A model generated the notes under the pieces. The model made no database searches and was not told the DNA's origin. It worked only from the letters and a program-made list of their open reading frames with translations. From NCBI RefSeq assembly GCF_900156725.1, contig NZ_FTOI01000002.1, positions 124,001 to 188,000 of the forward strand: a DNA stretch of 64,000 nt, written 5' to 3'. Shown one piece after another: positions 36,679-46,024 of the stretch. The DNA is from Kaistella chaponensis. Its GTDB lineage: Bacteria; Bacteroidota; Bacteroidia; Flavobacteriales; Weeksellaceae. How positions within the stretch are numbered: position 1 is the stretch's first letter; each line of letters opens with the position of its first letter. A program made the translations under genes and the position numbers.

Positions 36679-36718
36679 AGATTAAATACAATAAAAACTA
36701 ATTTTAATTTAATAATCA

Positions 36719-38539
36719 ATGAAAAAAACAATTTTACTTTTTGCAATATTCCTATCGATGGGGATTTTTGCACAAACATGCGGTTTCGACCAAGTACAAA
36801 AAGAATTGGAAACTCAATTTCCTCAAATTAAAAAAGACAGAGAAGCACTTGATGCAAAACTTCTACAAACAGATTTGAGAGCTTACCTCGATAAATTGGG
36901 AGCAACAAGTAAAAACGGTATGTATACGGGAACCATTTATGAAATCCCAATCATTGTTCACGTAATTACATCTAGTGATCCATCTAATGCCTCATTAAGT
37001 TTATCAGATGCTCAGATCCAAACTTGGATTGATAACTGTAACAAGATGTTCGCAACCAATTTTGGAGCGCCATTTTTCCCAGAAGGTAGTGGCAGTTTAG
37101 ATGGGAATGTGATTCCTTATAAATTGGTCTTGGCAAAAAGAAGTCCACAATGTACAGCGAGTAACGGTATCAGCAGATATAACGGAAGTACAATTGCTGG
37201 GTACGATCAATATGGAGTTCGCAGCAGTGGAACAAACGGAGCAACAGTGGCACAAATCAAAACATTAGCTCCACATTGGCCAGAAAATGCTTACTTTAAT
37301 ATTTACATTCCAATAGGATTTGATGGTGATAAATCTACTTTTGGTTTAATGGGATGGTGTGGCTATCCAACTAATCCAGATTCATCCTATGAAAGTTTCA
37401 TGAAAGCAACGGTAATTACCAATGTAAATGATACAACAATGGCACATGAATTCGGACACGGTTTGGGATTGGCTCACGTTTTTGATGGCGCAAACGCGTC
37501 TCCTGGGAATAATCCTACCGCAGCAGATTGCCCTGCAAATGTGAATTGCTTAACAGACAATGATAAAATTTGCGATACTGCGCCTTCCGCAAGTCTCTTA
37601 AGCGTTTATCCAACACCAACAAATGCTGTAACAAACCCTTGTACAAATACTTTATATGACGGCGTACAATATAACATCATGAACTATACGTACTCGCCGA
37701 GGAAGTTTACCGCAGGACAAAGAGATCGGGCAATTGCGGTTTTTATGTCGGTTCGAAGTAATCTAACAAAATCTTTAGGCGGAACAGATTTAGCTGCGGA
37801 TCCAGGTGCAGGAACTTTAGTGGCGGCAAATTGCAGTCCCACAGGAATTACTAATCCAGGAAATTTCGGAGTGGGGCCAAGAAAAGTAGTTCTAGGAAAT
37901 ATTGATAATTCATCAGATCCATATTCAACTGGAAATCCACAGTATTATGTAAATTACTCCCTTCAAAATTGTGCAAGTAAATCTGTTTACACCGATATAC
38001 CTGCATCAAGTCCAAGTCAATTAAGTGTAAGCATAACTACCAATCCGCAGTACGTAAAAGCTTGGATTGATTATAATAATAATGGTATTTTTGAATCTAC
38101 TGAATTAATTGGTGTTTCACCTTCAGCTGTTGCAGTGGCAAGTTCGCCTTATATTATTACATTTACCCCAGTTGCAACTGCACAGAAAAATACTTATTTA
38201 AGAATGAGAGTTATTGCAGATATTTCCAATACTGCGCAATGTGCCAATTTATCTTATGGACAGGCAGAAGATTATTCGGTAAGAATTCCGAGCACTTTGG
38301 CAACCGGAGAAAATCCTACAAAAGTTGATGGCGTTGTGATTTACTCAAAAGCACAGAATAAATTAAGCTTAGTAAATGCAGCTTCAAACAAGGATTTTGG
38401 AAAATATGAAGTGTATAATATGTCGGGAACGTTAATTCAAAAAGGAGATGCTCGTGAAGAGATTATTCTACAACAAACCCTTCCAAGAGGTACTTACCTG
38501 GTTCAGTACCAAAATACTTCGCAGAAATTTTTAAACTAA
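36719..38539 (+). CDS. Secreted M43 (pappalysin-like) zinc protease, T9SS substrate
   Basis: A 606-residue secreted protease. A signal peptide ends GIFAQ (19). The M43 catalytic domain holds HEFGHGLGLAH (243-253; ligands H243, H247, H253; catalytic E244), preceded by EIPIIVHVI and followed by the Met-turn NIMNYTY. A GEVED-type beta domain (YVKAWIDYNNNGIFESTE, YGQAEDYSVRI) follows, then a C-terminal type IX sorting domain (YEVYNMSGTLIQKG to YLVQYQNTSQKFLN). Several Cys suggest disulfides. It is single with its own terminator. Confidence 0.93.
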   Translation: MKKTILLFAIFLSMGIFAQTCGFDQVQKELETQFPQIKKDREALDAKLLQTDLRAYLDKLGATSKNGMYTGTIYEIPIIVHVITSSDPSNASLSLSDAQIQTWIDNCNKMFATNFGAPFFPEGSGSLDGNVIPYKLVLAKRSPQCTASNGISRYNGSTIAGYDQYGVRSSGTNGATVAQIKTLAPHWPENAYFNIYIPIGFDGDKSTFGLMGWCGYPTNPDSSYESFMKATVITNVNDTTMAHEFGHGLGLAHVFDGANASPGNNPTAADCPANVNCLTDNDKICDTAPSASLLSVYPTPTNAVTNPCTNTLYDGVQYNIMNYTYSPRKFTAGQRDRAIAVFMSVRSNLTKSLGGTDLAADPGAGTLVAANCSPTGITNPGNFGVGPRKVVLGNIDNSSDPYSTGNPQYYVNYSLQNCASKSVYTDIPASSPSQLSVSITTNPQYVKAWIDYNNNGIFESTELIGVSPSAVAVASSPYIITFTPVATAQKNTYLRMRVIADISNTAQCANLSYGQAEDYSVRIPSTLATGENPTKVDGVVIYSKAQNKLSLVNAASNKDFGKYEVYNMSGTLIQKGDAREEIILQQTLPRGTYLVQYQNTSQKFLN

Positions 38540-38550
38540 ATGAATACAAG

Positions 38551-38580
38551 AAGAGCCATCGTAAAACATGGCTCTTTTTT
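38551..38580 (+). terminator. Terminator of M43-type protease gene
   Basis: A 9-bp stem AAGAGCCAT / ATGGCTCTT (38551-38559, 38568-38576) leads into a T-run. The next gene begins only 14 bases later, so that gene depends on readthrough or an internal promoter. Confidence 0.9.
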
Positions 38581-38593
38581 ATAAAAATTTAAA

Positions 38594-39067
38594 ATGAAAA
38601 ATACCATTCTTGTCCTAAGTTTACTGTTTTTTTGTATGCAATGTAACTCTCAGAAACCAGAAAAAAATACAAATCCCCTCCTAGAAGATCAGTCGTCGCG
38701 AACCGCAGATGATGATTATTTTGTTGGAAATTGGATGAAAAGTAAAATTTTTGTCAACAATGCTGAAGGAAGAAAATTGCAAAGCCAAGATCGCTGTTCT
38801 CAAAAATCGTATTGGAAATTTGCCAAAGTAAACAAAACTCTAAAACAATCGAAATTTACGGCCAAAGGAAAAGATTGTGAAACCTTTATTTCTACCACAT
38901 TCGGCAATGTTGTCTTAGAAAACAATCAAATGAACTACTTTGTTGATGATGTGTTATATTCCGTAAAAGTCCAAATCATTTCTGATGATGAATTTGTGAT
39001 TGAAAAAAAAGATTTCATCGCAGGAAAAATGGTGCAAGTGGAAGAAATTTTCGAAAAAATAAAGTAA
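38594..39067 (+). CDS. Small lipoprotein, lipocalin-like
   Basis: A 157-residue lipoprotein (lipobox CMQC, C17). The mature part is beta-rich (DDDYFVGNWMKSKIFVN, LQSQDRCSQKSYWKFAKV, SVKVQIISDDEFVIEKKD) with a Cys pair (DRCSQK, KDCETF) likely to form a disulfide, as in lipocalin-like domains of Flavobacteriia. The family is not certain. It begins 14 bases after the protease terminator and converges on ruvC with a 2-base gap. Confidence 0.65.
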   Translation: MKNTILVLSLLFFCMQCNSQKPEKNTNPLLEDQSSRTADDDYFVGNWMKSKIFVNNAEGRKLQSQDRCSQKSYWKFAKVNKTLKQSKFTAKGKDCETFISTTFGNVVLENNQMNYFVDDVLYSVKVQIISDDEFVIEKKDFIAGKMVQVEEIFEKIK

Positions 39068-39069
39068 AA

Positions 39070-39624
39070 TTATTTCAACCTTTCTGGATTCTGTTTTAGA
39101 AAACTATCCCATCCAGTGTAGGATTTTTCTTGAGAAATACCGCCGGAATTGAAATGATGGCAAACTGCGACCGCTAAACCATCAGAAGCATCCAGATTTT
39201 TCGTAGGAAATTCTTTCATATTTAAAAGGGTCTTCAACATTCCCGCAACTTGTTCTTTGCTTGCATTACCATTGCCGGTGATTGCCATTTTAATTTTTTT
39301 CGGCGAGTATTCTGTAATCGGAACATCTCGATAAAGAGACGCCGCCATTGCAACACCTTGTGCACGTCCCAGTTTCAGCATCGACTGTACGTTTTTTCCA
39401 AAAAATGGCGCTTCAAGTGCCACTTCATCCGGATGAAACTCATCAATTAAAGCTAAAGTTCGCTCAAAAATATACTTAAGTTTTGTGGCGTGATTGGGAT
39501 ATTTCTTTAAAATCAGTTCGTGCATAGAAATCATTTCTATTTTATTTCCTTTCACTGAGATAAGTCCGAAACCCATGATGGTGGTTCCAGGATCGATTCC
39601 TAAAATTATTTTTTCTGTTTGCAC
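39070..39624 (-). CDS. ruvC: Holliday-junction endonuclease RuvC
   Basis: A 184-residue resolvase that cuts Holliday junctions symmetrically. The acidic active site is D11 (LGIDPGT), E71 (ALEAPFF), and D145/D148 (NLDASDGLAVAVCHH). The start is a GTG giving MQTEKIILGIDPGT. A TATTTTTG element at 39629-39636 lies 5 bases before it, so the transcript may be leaderless. ruvB is in this window too (61566) but 22 kb away; ruvA is not seen. Confidence 0.96.
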   Translation of the reverse strand: MQTEKIILGIDPGTTIMGFGLISVKGNKIEMISMHELILKKYPNHATKLKYIFERTLALIDEFHPDEVALEAPFFGKNVQSMLKLGRAQGVAMAASLYRDVPITEYSPKKIKMAITGNGNASKEQVAGMLKTLLNMKEFPTKNLDASDGLAVAVCHHFNSGGISQEKSYTGWDSFLKQNPERLK

Positions 39625-39628
39625 CGTG

Positions 39629-39636
39629 CAAAAATA
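39629..39636 (-). promoter_or_regulatory. -7 element of ruvC
   Basis: TATTTTTG on the minus strand fits TAnnTTTG; the GTG start begins 5 bases after its final G. Confidence 0.45.
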
Positions 39637-39689
39637 ATTGGTTTACTTTAATAAACTGCGAGAAATATGCTTATTTATTTAATTTATGC

Positions 39690-39697
39690 TAATTTTG
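39690..39697 (+). promoter_or_regulatory. -7 element of lipoprotein-M64 operon
   Basis: TAATTTTG fits TAnnTTTG, 17 bases before the ATG at 39715. It lies after the in-frame ATG at 39667 and so argues against that start. Confidence 0.5.
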
Positions 39698-39714
39698 CTT
39701 CAAACCACTTCGAT

Positions 39715-40206
39715 ATGTTTCGCATTATTTCGTACGTTCTTTTCGGTCTTTTTTTATGCTTGATGGTTGCGTGTGAATCGCAGTCGCTGAATTCATCGGC
39801 TTCTAATGGTAGTTCTAAATCCATTCCACTTCAAAATAGTATTGTCTATCTTTTTTTTGAAATGGAAGCAACCTCAGCTGGAGGAGAAAAAGTGACGCAT
39901 ACCGATACAAAAATTGCGGAAGGAACTTTAAAAAGCAGTTCCGTTGAAAATAAAGAAAATATCCCTGGAAATCTGCTGATTACAATGCTCGGAAAAGACG
40001 GCGGAATTATAGAAGAACGAATCATTGAAGATCCATTAAATCCAGTTTTGGAAGTTTATGCCGAAGAAGGATTAAATAAAGCCAAAGTCAAACTGAAAAA
40101 GGCAGATTTTAGTGTAAGATTTAATCAAAAAGGAGCAATTACTTCTGTGAAAGTTGAGAAATTAACGATCAATTCAAAAAACAATTTACTAACCATTAAA
40201 CTTTAA
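39715..40206 (+). CDS. Hypothetical lipoprotein upstream of M64 protease
   Basis: A 163-residue lipoprotein. MFRIISYVLFGLFLCLMVAC gives a textbook lipobox (MVAC), which together with the -7 element at 39690 fixes the start at 39715. The mature part is Ser/Asn-rich, then beta-like (SIVYLFFEMEATSAGGEK, VEKLTINSKNNLLTIKL). The family is unknown to me. The M64 protease gene starts 5 bases after its stop, so the two are cotranscribed and may be partners, for instance a surface inhibitor or anchor; that is inference. Confidence 0.7.
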   Translation: MFRIISYVLFGLFLCLMVACESQSLNSSASNGSSKSIPLQNSIVYLFFEMEATSAGGEKVTHTDTKIAEGTLKSSSVENKENIPGNLLITMLGKDGGIIEERIIEDPLNPVLEVYAEEGLNKAKVKLKKADFSVRFNQKGAITSVKVEKLTINSKNNLLTIKL

Positions 40207-40211
40207 TACCG

Positions 40212-41573
40212 ATGAAAAAAATTCTACTTTTCTTATTATTGAGTCAGTTTTGCTACTCACAGGTTTTTGAAACCACAGCAATTATTGAGAATGGACCAAG
40301 AGACAAACGAATCAATATGGTCGTGTTAGGAGATGGCTTCACCGCAAGTCAACAAACTGACTTTATTACCAACGCAACCACTTTGGTTAATTACGTTTTC
40401 AGTAAAGCTCCGTATGCGCAGTATAAAAATTATTTTAATGTGTATGCGGTCAAAGTGATCTCTGCAGAATCGGGCATTAAACATCCTGGAACAGCAACCG
40501 ATGTAACTGAGCCGGTTTTTGCCGTAAGTAATCCAAATAATTTTTTGGGAACAACGTTCGATGTTGGTGTTCACCGATGTGTCTATTCGAATACAACGAA
40601 TAAAGTGACCGGTGTTTTGGCAAGTAATGTTCCGGATTTTGATATTGCTTTTGTTTTAGGAAATTCACCTGAATACGGAGGTTGTGGCGGTACGTACGCG
40701 TTTTTATCCAACCATCCTTCAGCGCCAGAAATTTTGGTGCATGAATTGGGGCATTCTTTTGGGAAGTTAGCAGATGAATACTGGTTCTCCGGAACGGGAG
40801 AGTCTCCCAACAAAACGAAAGACAATAATACAGCAACCAACCGATGGAAAAACTGGGTTGGCTCCAATTCTGTGGGGATTTTTCCCTACGAAGAAAGTCC
40901 TACTTGGTTTAGACCTCATCAAAATTGCGAAATGCGTTATCTGAATCGTCAATTTTGCTCGGTTTGTTCACAGCAATTGATTGAGCGAGTTCATTCCATA
41001 CAAGATCCAATTGATTCATTCACGCCAAGTAATGCCGCAGCAATTAATCTAAGCGCTCCAATTACCTTTAAAGTAAACGAGATTTTGCCTATTCCAAATA
41101 CTTTGCAAAATACTTGGTCTTTGAATGGGACATTGTTGCCAGAAACTTCAGATACGACAACAATTAGTCCTGCAAGTTTCAACTTGGGAACGAATACAGT
41201 GCTTTTTTCAGTGGTAGATAACAATAGTTTATTAAGGGTTGATAATCATTCCTCGCTTCATGTAGGAACAGTTTCTTGGACCGTAACTAAAACACTAGGT
41301 GCGATTAACGTAAATGCAACACAAAGAAATTTTACGCTTTTTCCTAATCCTGTGAAATCACAAATATTCATTAAGGATCAAAATAAAAGTTTGAAAAATA
41401 TTACAGTTGAGATTCTCGACGCTTCTGGTCGAAGTTTACGAAATCCTAAAGTTCAGGTTTTAAGTTCAGGTGAGGTTTCTGTAGATGTTGAAGGACTTTT
41501 ACCTCAAAATTATTTTATTAAAGTATATGAAGATAAAGCTTTAATTCTGACCCAAAAGATCATTAAAGAATAA
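40212..41573 (+). CDS. M64 family zinc peptidase, T9SS substrate
   Basis: A 453-residue secreted peptidase. A signal peptide ends FCYSQ (17). The M64 domain starts RINMVVLGDGFTASQ and has the zinc motif VHELGHSFGKLADEY (H177, E178, H181). A cluster of Cys (CEMRYLNRQFCSVCSQQ) follows. A C-terminal beta domain leads to a type IX sorting domain (LFPNPVKSQIFIKD to ALILTQKIIKE). The family name comes from an IgA-cleaving Clostridium enzyme; the substrate here is unknown. Confidence 0.92.
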   Translation: MKKILLFLLLSQFCYSQVFETTAIIENGPRDKRINMVVLGDGFTASQQTDFITNATTLVNYVFSKAPYAQYKNYFNVYAVKVISAESGIKHPGTATDVTEPVFAVSNPNNFLGTTFDVGVHRCVYSNTTNKVTGVLASNVPDFDIAFVLGNSPEYGGCGGTYAFLSNHPSAPEILVHELGHSFGKLADEYWFSGTGESPNKTKDNNTATNRWKNWVGSNSVGIFPYEESPTWFRPHQNCEMRYLNRQFCSVCSQQLIERVHSIQDPIDSFTPSNAAAINLSAPITFKVNEILPIPNTLQNTWSLNGTLLPETSDTTTISPASFNLGTNTVLFSVVDNNSLLRVDNHSSLHVGTVSWTVTKTLGAINVNATQRNFTLFPNPVKSQIFIKDQNKSLKNITVEILDASGRSLRNPKVQVLSSGEVSVDVEGLLPQNYFIKVYEDKALILTQKIIKE

Positions 41574-41594
41574 TTAATTATATCACCTATTTAC

Positions 41595-41632
41595 AAAATC
41601 CGAAGTCTCCTTGAGATTTCGGATTTTTTTTA
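41595..41632 (+). terminator. Terminator of lipoprotein-M64 operon
   Basis: AAAATCCGAA (41595-41604) and TTCGGATTTT (41618-41627), with an inner TCTC/GAGA continuation, are followed by a T-run. Confidence 0.92.
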
Positions 41633-41719
41633 TTTCATTATTCATATGTTTTAGTGTAGTTGTTTTTGAATGATATAAGTTTTCAGCGTTTTAATTAATA
41701 AAAAACTAAGAAATATTAG

Positions 41720-41727
41720 TAAATTTG
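41720..41727 (+). promoter_or_regulatory. -7 element of M16 peptidase gene
   Basis: TAAATTTG fits TAnnTTTG, 20 bases before the ATG. Confidence 0.4.
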
Positions 41728-41747
41728 ATATCATTAAAAACATTATT

Positions 41748-44480
41748 ATGAAAAAAATTTTAAGTAGACTTAGTGTAATTGGAGCAGTAATACTTTCCAA
41801 TTTTACTTTTGGTCAAAAAGCAGAAGCTCCTCAATTTATTGGAAATATTGAAGGAGTAAAAGAGTATTCATTAACCAATGGGATGAAGATTTTGCTGATT
41901 CCAGATGGCTCTCAAAGCAATATGATTGTTAATATTGTGTACAAAGTAGGATCTAAAGACGAAGGATATGGAGAAAAGGGAATGGCTCATCTCCTAGAAC
42001 ACATGCTTTTTAAAAGTACAAAAAATCTAGGCGATATCAAAAAACAGCTTTCTGATAAAGGCGGTGCTGCAAATGGAACGACTTATTACGACAGAACCAA
42101 TTATTTTGAAATTTTTCCTTCGAATGATGAAAATTTGAAGTGGGCAATCAATATGGAAGCAGACCGAATGATTAATGCTACAATTTTGCAATCTGATTTA
42201 GATAAGGAGTTTTCGGTTGTTCGAAACGAATTTGAAATTGGTGAAAATCAACCCAGTGGAGTTTTAATGGATAAGGTTTTCTCTACTGCTTATATGTGGC
42301 ATAATTACGGCAATTCTACGATCGGAAGCAAAGAAGATATTGAAAGAGTAAAAGCAAATACGCTTCGTAAGTTTTATGAAAAATATTATCAACCTGATAA
42401 TGCAGTCTTGCTTATTGGTGGAAAATTTGACGAAAATAATGCTTTGAAATATGTGACAGAATATTTTGCCAATCTACCGAAGCCAACTAGAGAACTTGGC
42501 GGAACCTATACCGTAGAACCGCCACAAGACGGAGAAAAAACAATCGTTCTGAATCGCGCTGGAGAAAGCAAATTGGTTGCAGCTGCTTATCATACTGCCG
42601 CTTATGCAGATAAAGATTACGCTGCTTTGGCTGCTTTAAGCGAAATTTTATCGGCAAATCCTTCCGGATATTTATACAAAAATCTGGTAGAAACCCAAAA
42701 AGTTTCTAATATTTGGGCGTATTCTCCAGAAGTTAGAGATCCCGGAATGATGTATTTCAATTTTGATGTGCCGAAAGACAAAGATTTGAATGTAACTGAG
42801 AATTTAGTGAAAACCGAATTGGATAAAATTGCAACAAATAATTATACACAAGAAGATTTAACAAGGGCAAAATCTAAACTCCTGAAACAGATTGCAGATC
42901 GTAAAAACAATACCATTGATTATACCATTTCACTCACCGAAATCATCGGTGCAGGAAATTATAAACTAGGATTCTTATATCGAGATCATGTAGAAAAATT
43001 AACCCTTGCTGATATAAAAAATGTGGCACAAAAATATTTTAAATCAAATAACCGGACCATAGGACTTTTTCTTCCCACAGCTAATGAAATGCGCGTAAAA
43101 CCTTCCGAGTTTCTACCTTCTCAAATTGCATCTATAACTTCCGGTTATAAAGGAAAGGATTTAGAAAAAGAAGCGACTCCATTTGAAGCGACAATTGCTA
43201 ATTTAAAGAAAAATTTATCTGAAGGATTGCTGTTAAATGGTATGAAATACGGATTGATCAATAAAGAAGTTAAAGGTGAGAAAATCATGGCAACCTTTAA
43301 GCTACCTTTCGGAAATGAGAAAGATTTGGCAGGTAAAAATAGCATTGCTAATTTAACTGCAGAATTGTTAAAAGCGGGTACTAAAACTAAAACCAAAGAA
43401 CAAATTCAAGATAAGCTGGATCAGCTGAAATCATCGATTGATACAAGAATTAATGGGCAGAATTTATTCATCACTATAGAAACCTACAAAAATAGTTACG
43501 AAGAAGTGATGGATGTTTTGAAGGATCTATTGTCCAATTCTACTTTCCCCCAAAATGAATTAACAAAAACAGTCGCAGAATACACCACTACGTTAGAAGG
43601 TCAACTTAAAGATCCTCAAGCTCTGGCTCAAAATGAATTGCAGCGTTTAGCGATGCCTTATCCGAAAGAAAGTATTTTTTATAAAGCGTCTTTGCAAGAA
43701 GAAATAGATGATGCTAAGAAGGTGACCCGGGAACAAATTCTGAATTTTTATACAAATATTTTGGGTGCAAACAACGGTGTTGGAACCGTTTTAGGAAATC
43801 TTGATCCAAAAATTGCAAAAACTTCGCTAGAAAATACCTTCGGAAAATGGAATGCGAAATCAAATTATACGGTAATTAATCCCACTTATTTTGAAACCAA
43901 AAAGATGGATAAGAATTTCTTAACTCCAGACAAAGAAAATGCGATGGCATTGGGAACAGCAAGCTTTAGAATGGATCAGAAAAGTGCTGATTATCCTTCG
44001 TTTCTTTTAGCCAATGAAATATTGGGAAGTGGTGGTTTTTTATCGGCACGATTACCGATGAGGTTGCGCGAAAAAGAAGGCATCAGTTACGGAGTAGGAT
44101 CTTTTATCAATATTCCGGTTTCAAATGACGTCGCTTCTTGGGGATTTTATGCGTTATTTAATCCTCTCAAAAGAGATGCTGTAGATAGCGCAATAAAAGA
44201 TGAAGTAAGCAAAGCTTTGAAAGATGGCTTTACCGCAGAAGAAGTGGCAACCAACAAAAAAAGTTACAGCAACTTCCAAAAAACAATGTTAGGAATGGAT
44301 CAAACACTCATCAATTTGGTGAACAAAAAATTGCAGTACGGTATTTCTTTGGATGAATATGATGCTATAAACGCAAAAATTGAAAATTTAAAAGTTGAAG
44401 AGATCAATACTGCATTGAGAAAGTACTTAACTTTAGATCACTTAACTTCAGTGTATGCAGGAGATTTCAATAAGAAATAG
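41748..44480 (+). CDS. M16 family zinc peptidase, two-domain
   Basis: A 910-residue exported peptidase (signal peptide ending FTFGQ) with the four repeats of the M16 family. The N-terminal half has the inverted zinc motif HLLEH (H81, E84, H85) and the third ligand E161, 76 residues later (NEFEIGEN). The C-terminal half (from about 480) has the same fold without the motif. A Gly-rich linker joins the halves into the usual clamshell. It resembles periplasmic PqqL-like proteins that degrade short peptides. Monocistronic. Confidence 0.93.
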   Translation: MKKILSRLSVIGAVILSNFTFGQKAEAPQFIGNIEGVKEYSLTNGMKILLIPDGSQSNMIVNIVYKVGSKDEGYGEKGMAHLLEHMLFKSTKNLGDIKKQLSDKGGAANGTTYYDRTNYFEIFPSNDENLKWAINMEADRMINATILQSDLDKEFSVVRNEFEIGENQPSGVLMDKVFSTAYMWHNYGNSTIGSKEDIERVKANTLRKFYEKYYQPDNAVLLIGGKFDENNALKYVTEYFANLPKPTRELGGTYTVEPPQDGEKTIVLNRAGESKLVAAAYHTAAYADKDYAALAALSEILSANPSGYLYKNLVETQKVSNIWAYSPEVRDPGMMYFNFDVPKDKDLNVTENLVKTELDKIATNNYTQEDLTRAKSKLLKQIADRKNNTIDYTISLTEIIGAGNYKLGFLYRDHVEKLTLADIKNVAQKYFKSNNRTIGLFLPTANEMRVKPSEFLPSQIASITSGYKGKDLEKEATPFEATIANLKKNLSEGLLLNGMKYGLINKEVKGEKIMATFKLPFGNEKDLAGKNSIANLTAELLKAGTKTKTKEQIQDKLDQLKSSIDTRINGQNLFITIETYKNSYEEVMDVLKDLLSNSTFPQNELTKTVAEYTTTLEGQLKDPQALAQNELQRLAMPYPKESIFYKASLQEEIDDAKKVTREQILNFYTNILGANNGVGTVLGNLDPKIAKTSLENTFGKWNAKSNYTVINPTYFETKKMDKNFLTPDKENAMALGTASFRMDQKSADYPSFLLANEILGSGGFLSARLPMRLREKEGISYGVGSFINIPVSNDVASWGFYALFNPLKRDAVDSAIKDEVSKALKDGFTAEEVATNKKSYSNFQKTMLGMDQTLINLVNKKLQYGISLDEYDAINAKIENLKVEEINTALRKYLTLDHLTSVYAGDFNKK

Positions 44481-44503
44481 AAAGCATCGTTTCGCATAAA
44501 AGT

Positions 44504-44534
44504 AATCCGATTCACTACTGAGTCGGATTTTTTA
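44504..44534 (+). terminator. Terminator of M16 peptidase gene
   Basis: AATCCGA (44504-44510) and TCGGATT (44523-44529) enclose 12 bases and are followed by TTTTT. Confidence 0.8.
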
Positions 44535-44570
44535 TGTGCTGTAAATAGTATTTTTCTAATGATTTCTAAG

Positions 44571-45143
44571 TTATAGACCATTTACCGTTTTTGCAACCGC
44601 TTCTGCATTCACGGTTCCTTCTTCTTGGCTTACCATTTCTCCATTTTTATTGAAAATACTGATGATGTTGGAATGGGAGAAAATTATAGGCGTTATCTTT
44701 TTATATTTTACGGCCAAAACATTGGCAAATTCTCTGGTAGATTCCATATCGGTGCGCAAAAAAATCCAAGGATTACCATACATCGTTCGTTCTTGGGCAT
44801 ATTTTTTCAATACTTCCGGCGTATCATTTTCGGGATCAATGGTGATGAGAACCATCGATGTTTCTTTCAGTTTTTTTGGATCAATTTTAGAAGCTACTTT
44901 TTTCATGTCTGCGATCAAAAGTGGACAAGCGGTTTGACAACTCGTGAAAATCATTGCCACGACCAGGTTTTTTCCTTTTAAATCTTTGAGCTGAAGTTCT
45001 TTACCGTCTTGATTTTGCCATTTCGAATCCAGTAGAAAAATAGAATCTGCCGTTTTTTCTGTGATGAGCTCTTTTTTTTCGGTATTTTCTTTACATGCAG
45101 AAAGCAGAAGAAGGGAAATCAAAAGCAGGATGAGATTTTTCAT
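44571..45143 (-). CDS. SCO1/SenC family lipoprotein
   Basis: A 190-residue lipoprotein (lipobox LLSAC, C17) with a thioredoxin fold. The copper ligands of SCO proteins are present: CQTAC (C69, C73) and a distal His (FSHSN, H157). SCO proteins deliver copper to, or reduce, the CuA site of cytochrome oxidase. Here the gene is third in a unit with copper nitrite reductase (7 bases after the nirV-like gene), so a role in loading NirK copper is the better guess. Confidence 0.93.
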   Translation of the reverse strand: MKNLILLLISLLLLSACKENTEKKELITEKTADSIFLLDSKWQNQDGKELQLKDLKGKNLVVAMIFTSCQTACPLLIADMKKVASKIDPKKLKETSMVLITIDPENDTPEVLKKYAQERTMYGNPWIFLRTDMESTREFANVLAVKYKKITPIIFSHSNIISIFNKNGEMVSQEEGTVNAEAVAKTVNGL

Positions 45144-45150
45144 TTTTATT

Positions 45151-46011
45151 TTATTTTAAGTCTTTTGCACATCTGAAACCTAAGTTTTCAACGGTATAAT
45201 TTGCCTTTAAGCTAGATCTGAAAGCATATCTCATAAACGAAGCATAATTGAGTACATCGGAAGCGCTTGTTGCTGCAGAAGCACAGAACAGTCCTTTGTC
45301 ATCATACTTGGCGTTTCGTGAGTCTGAAGTTGTCATGATCGAATTAAAATCATAAGTCCATTCCCAAACTAAATCAAACATGTTATAAACGCCGTGAAAA
45401 TTGGGTTTCGAAATTTTGACTTTGTTTTTCTCTCTTAACTTTTCATTATAAAGATTGATAAGGTGCGATGAATAGGTAGGTTTATTTCTGGCATTAGCGC
45501 TTACTTCATCTGCCATTGCAACATATTCCCACTCATCTAAAGTAGGCAATCTTTTTCCAGCACTTTTTGCGTAGGCTTTCGCGGCAAACCAGGATACAAA
45601 GGTTATCGGTGCATCAGGATCCGCATTTTTTGGTAAGGTTTCATCATTTTGCCAATCTTTTAGATAGGTTTCATCTGCAAAAATGGTTTTAATGGTGCTG
45701 CGTTTCCATTTCGGATTTTTCTTTACAAAATCGAGAAACTCTCTATTAGTAACCGGTCTTTCGTCCAAAAGAAAATCGGCAACATTAACCAAAGAACTGT
45801 CGCCAAAAAAAGGCAAATAAGTTCCGCCTTTGATGTGTTTCATTTCTACTGTTGGATGAATTGCGACTCCTTCAGAAATAGGAATTTCAGTTTTATTTTC
45901 AAGATGATCGCTCTCTTTTTTCTCGCAGGAAAGGAAAAGAAAAAAGAAACCACCGATGAATACTGTTATTTTGAAAAATTGGGACATGGCAGTTTCTTTT
46001 TTTTTGATCAA
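45151..46011 (-). CDS. nirV: NirV-like lipoprotein, formylglycine-generating-enzyme fold
   Basis: A 286-residue lipoprotein (lipobox LFLSC) of the SUMF1/FGE-sulfatase family: MKHIKGGTYLPFFGDSS at the front, DAPITFVSWFAAKAYAKSAG and RLPTLDEWEYVA in the middle, ENLGFRCAKDL at the end. The Cys residues that convert Cys to formylglycine in true FGEs are missing in the segment SFMRYAFRSSLKANYT, so it is not a formylglycine generator. In Rhodobacter and others the FGE-fold gene beside nirK is nirV, of unknown mechanism. It lies 13 bases after nirK. A Met at 45987 is an alternative start with an equally good signal peptide. Confidence 0.85.
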   Translation of the reverse strand: MIKKKETAMSQFFKITVFIGGFFFLFLSCEKKESDHLENKTEIPISEGVAIHPTVEMKHIKGGTYLPFFGDSSLVNVADFLLDERPVTNREFLDFVKKNPKWKRSTIKTIFADETYLKDWQNDETLPKNADPDAPITFVSWFAAKAYAKSAGKRLPTLDEWEYVAMADEVSANARNKPTYSSHLINLYNEKLREKNKVKISKPNFHGVYNMFDLVWEWTYDFNSIMTTSDSRNAKYDDKGLFCASAATSASDVLNYASFMRYAFRSSLKANYTVENLGFRCAKDLK

Positions 46012-46024
46012 TTATTGGAGGAGA

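Noticed and set aside
39667-39714. Upstream ATG for the lipoprotein before the M64 gene
   Set aside because: The promoter -7 element lies after it, and the extension would spoil an otherwise perfect lipoprotein signal peptide.
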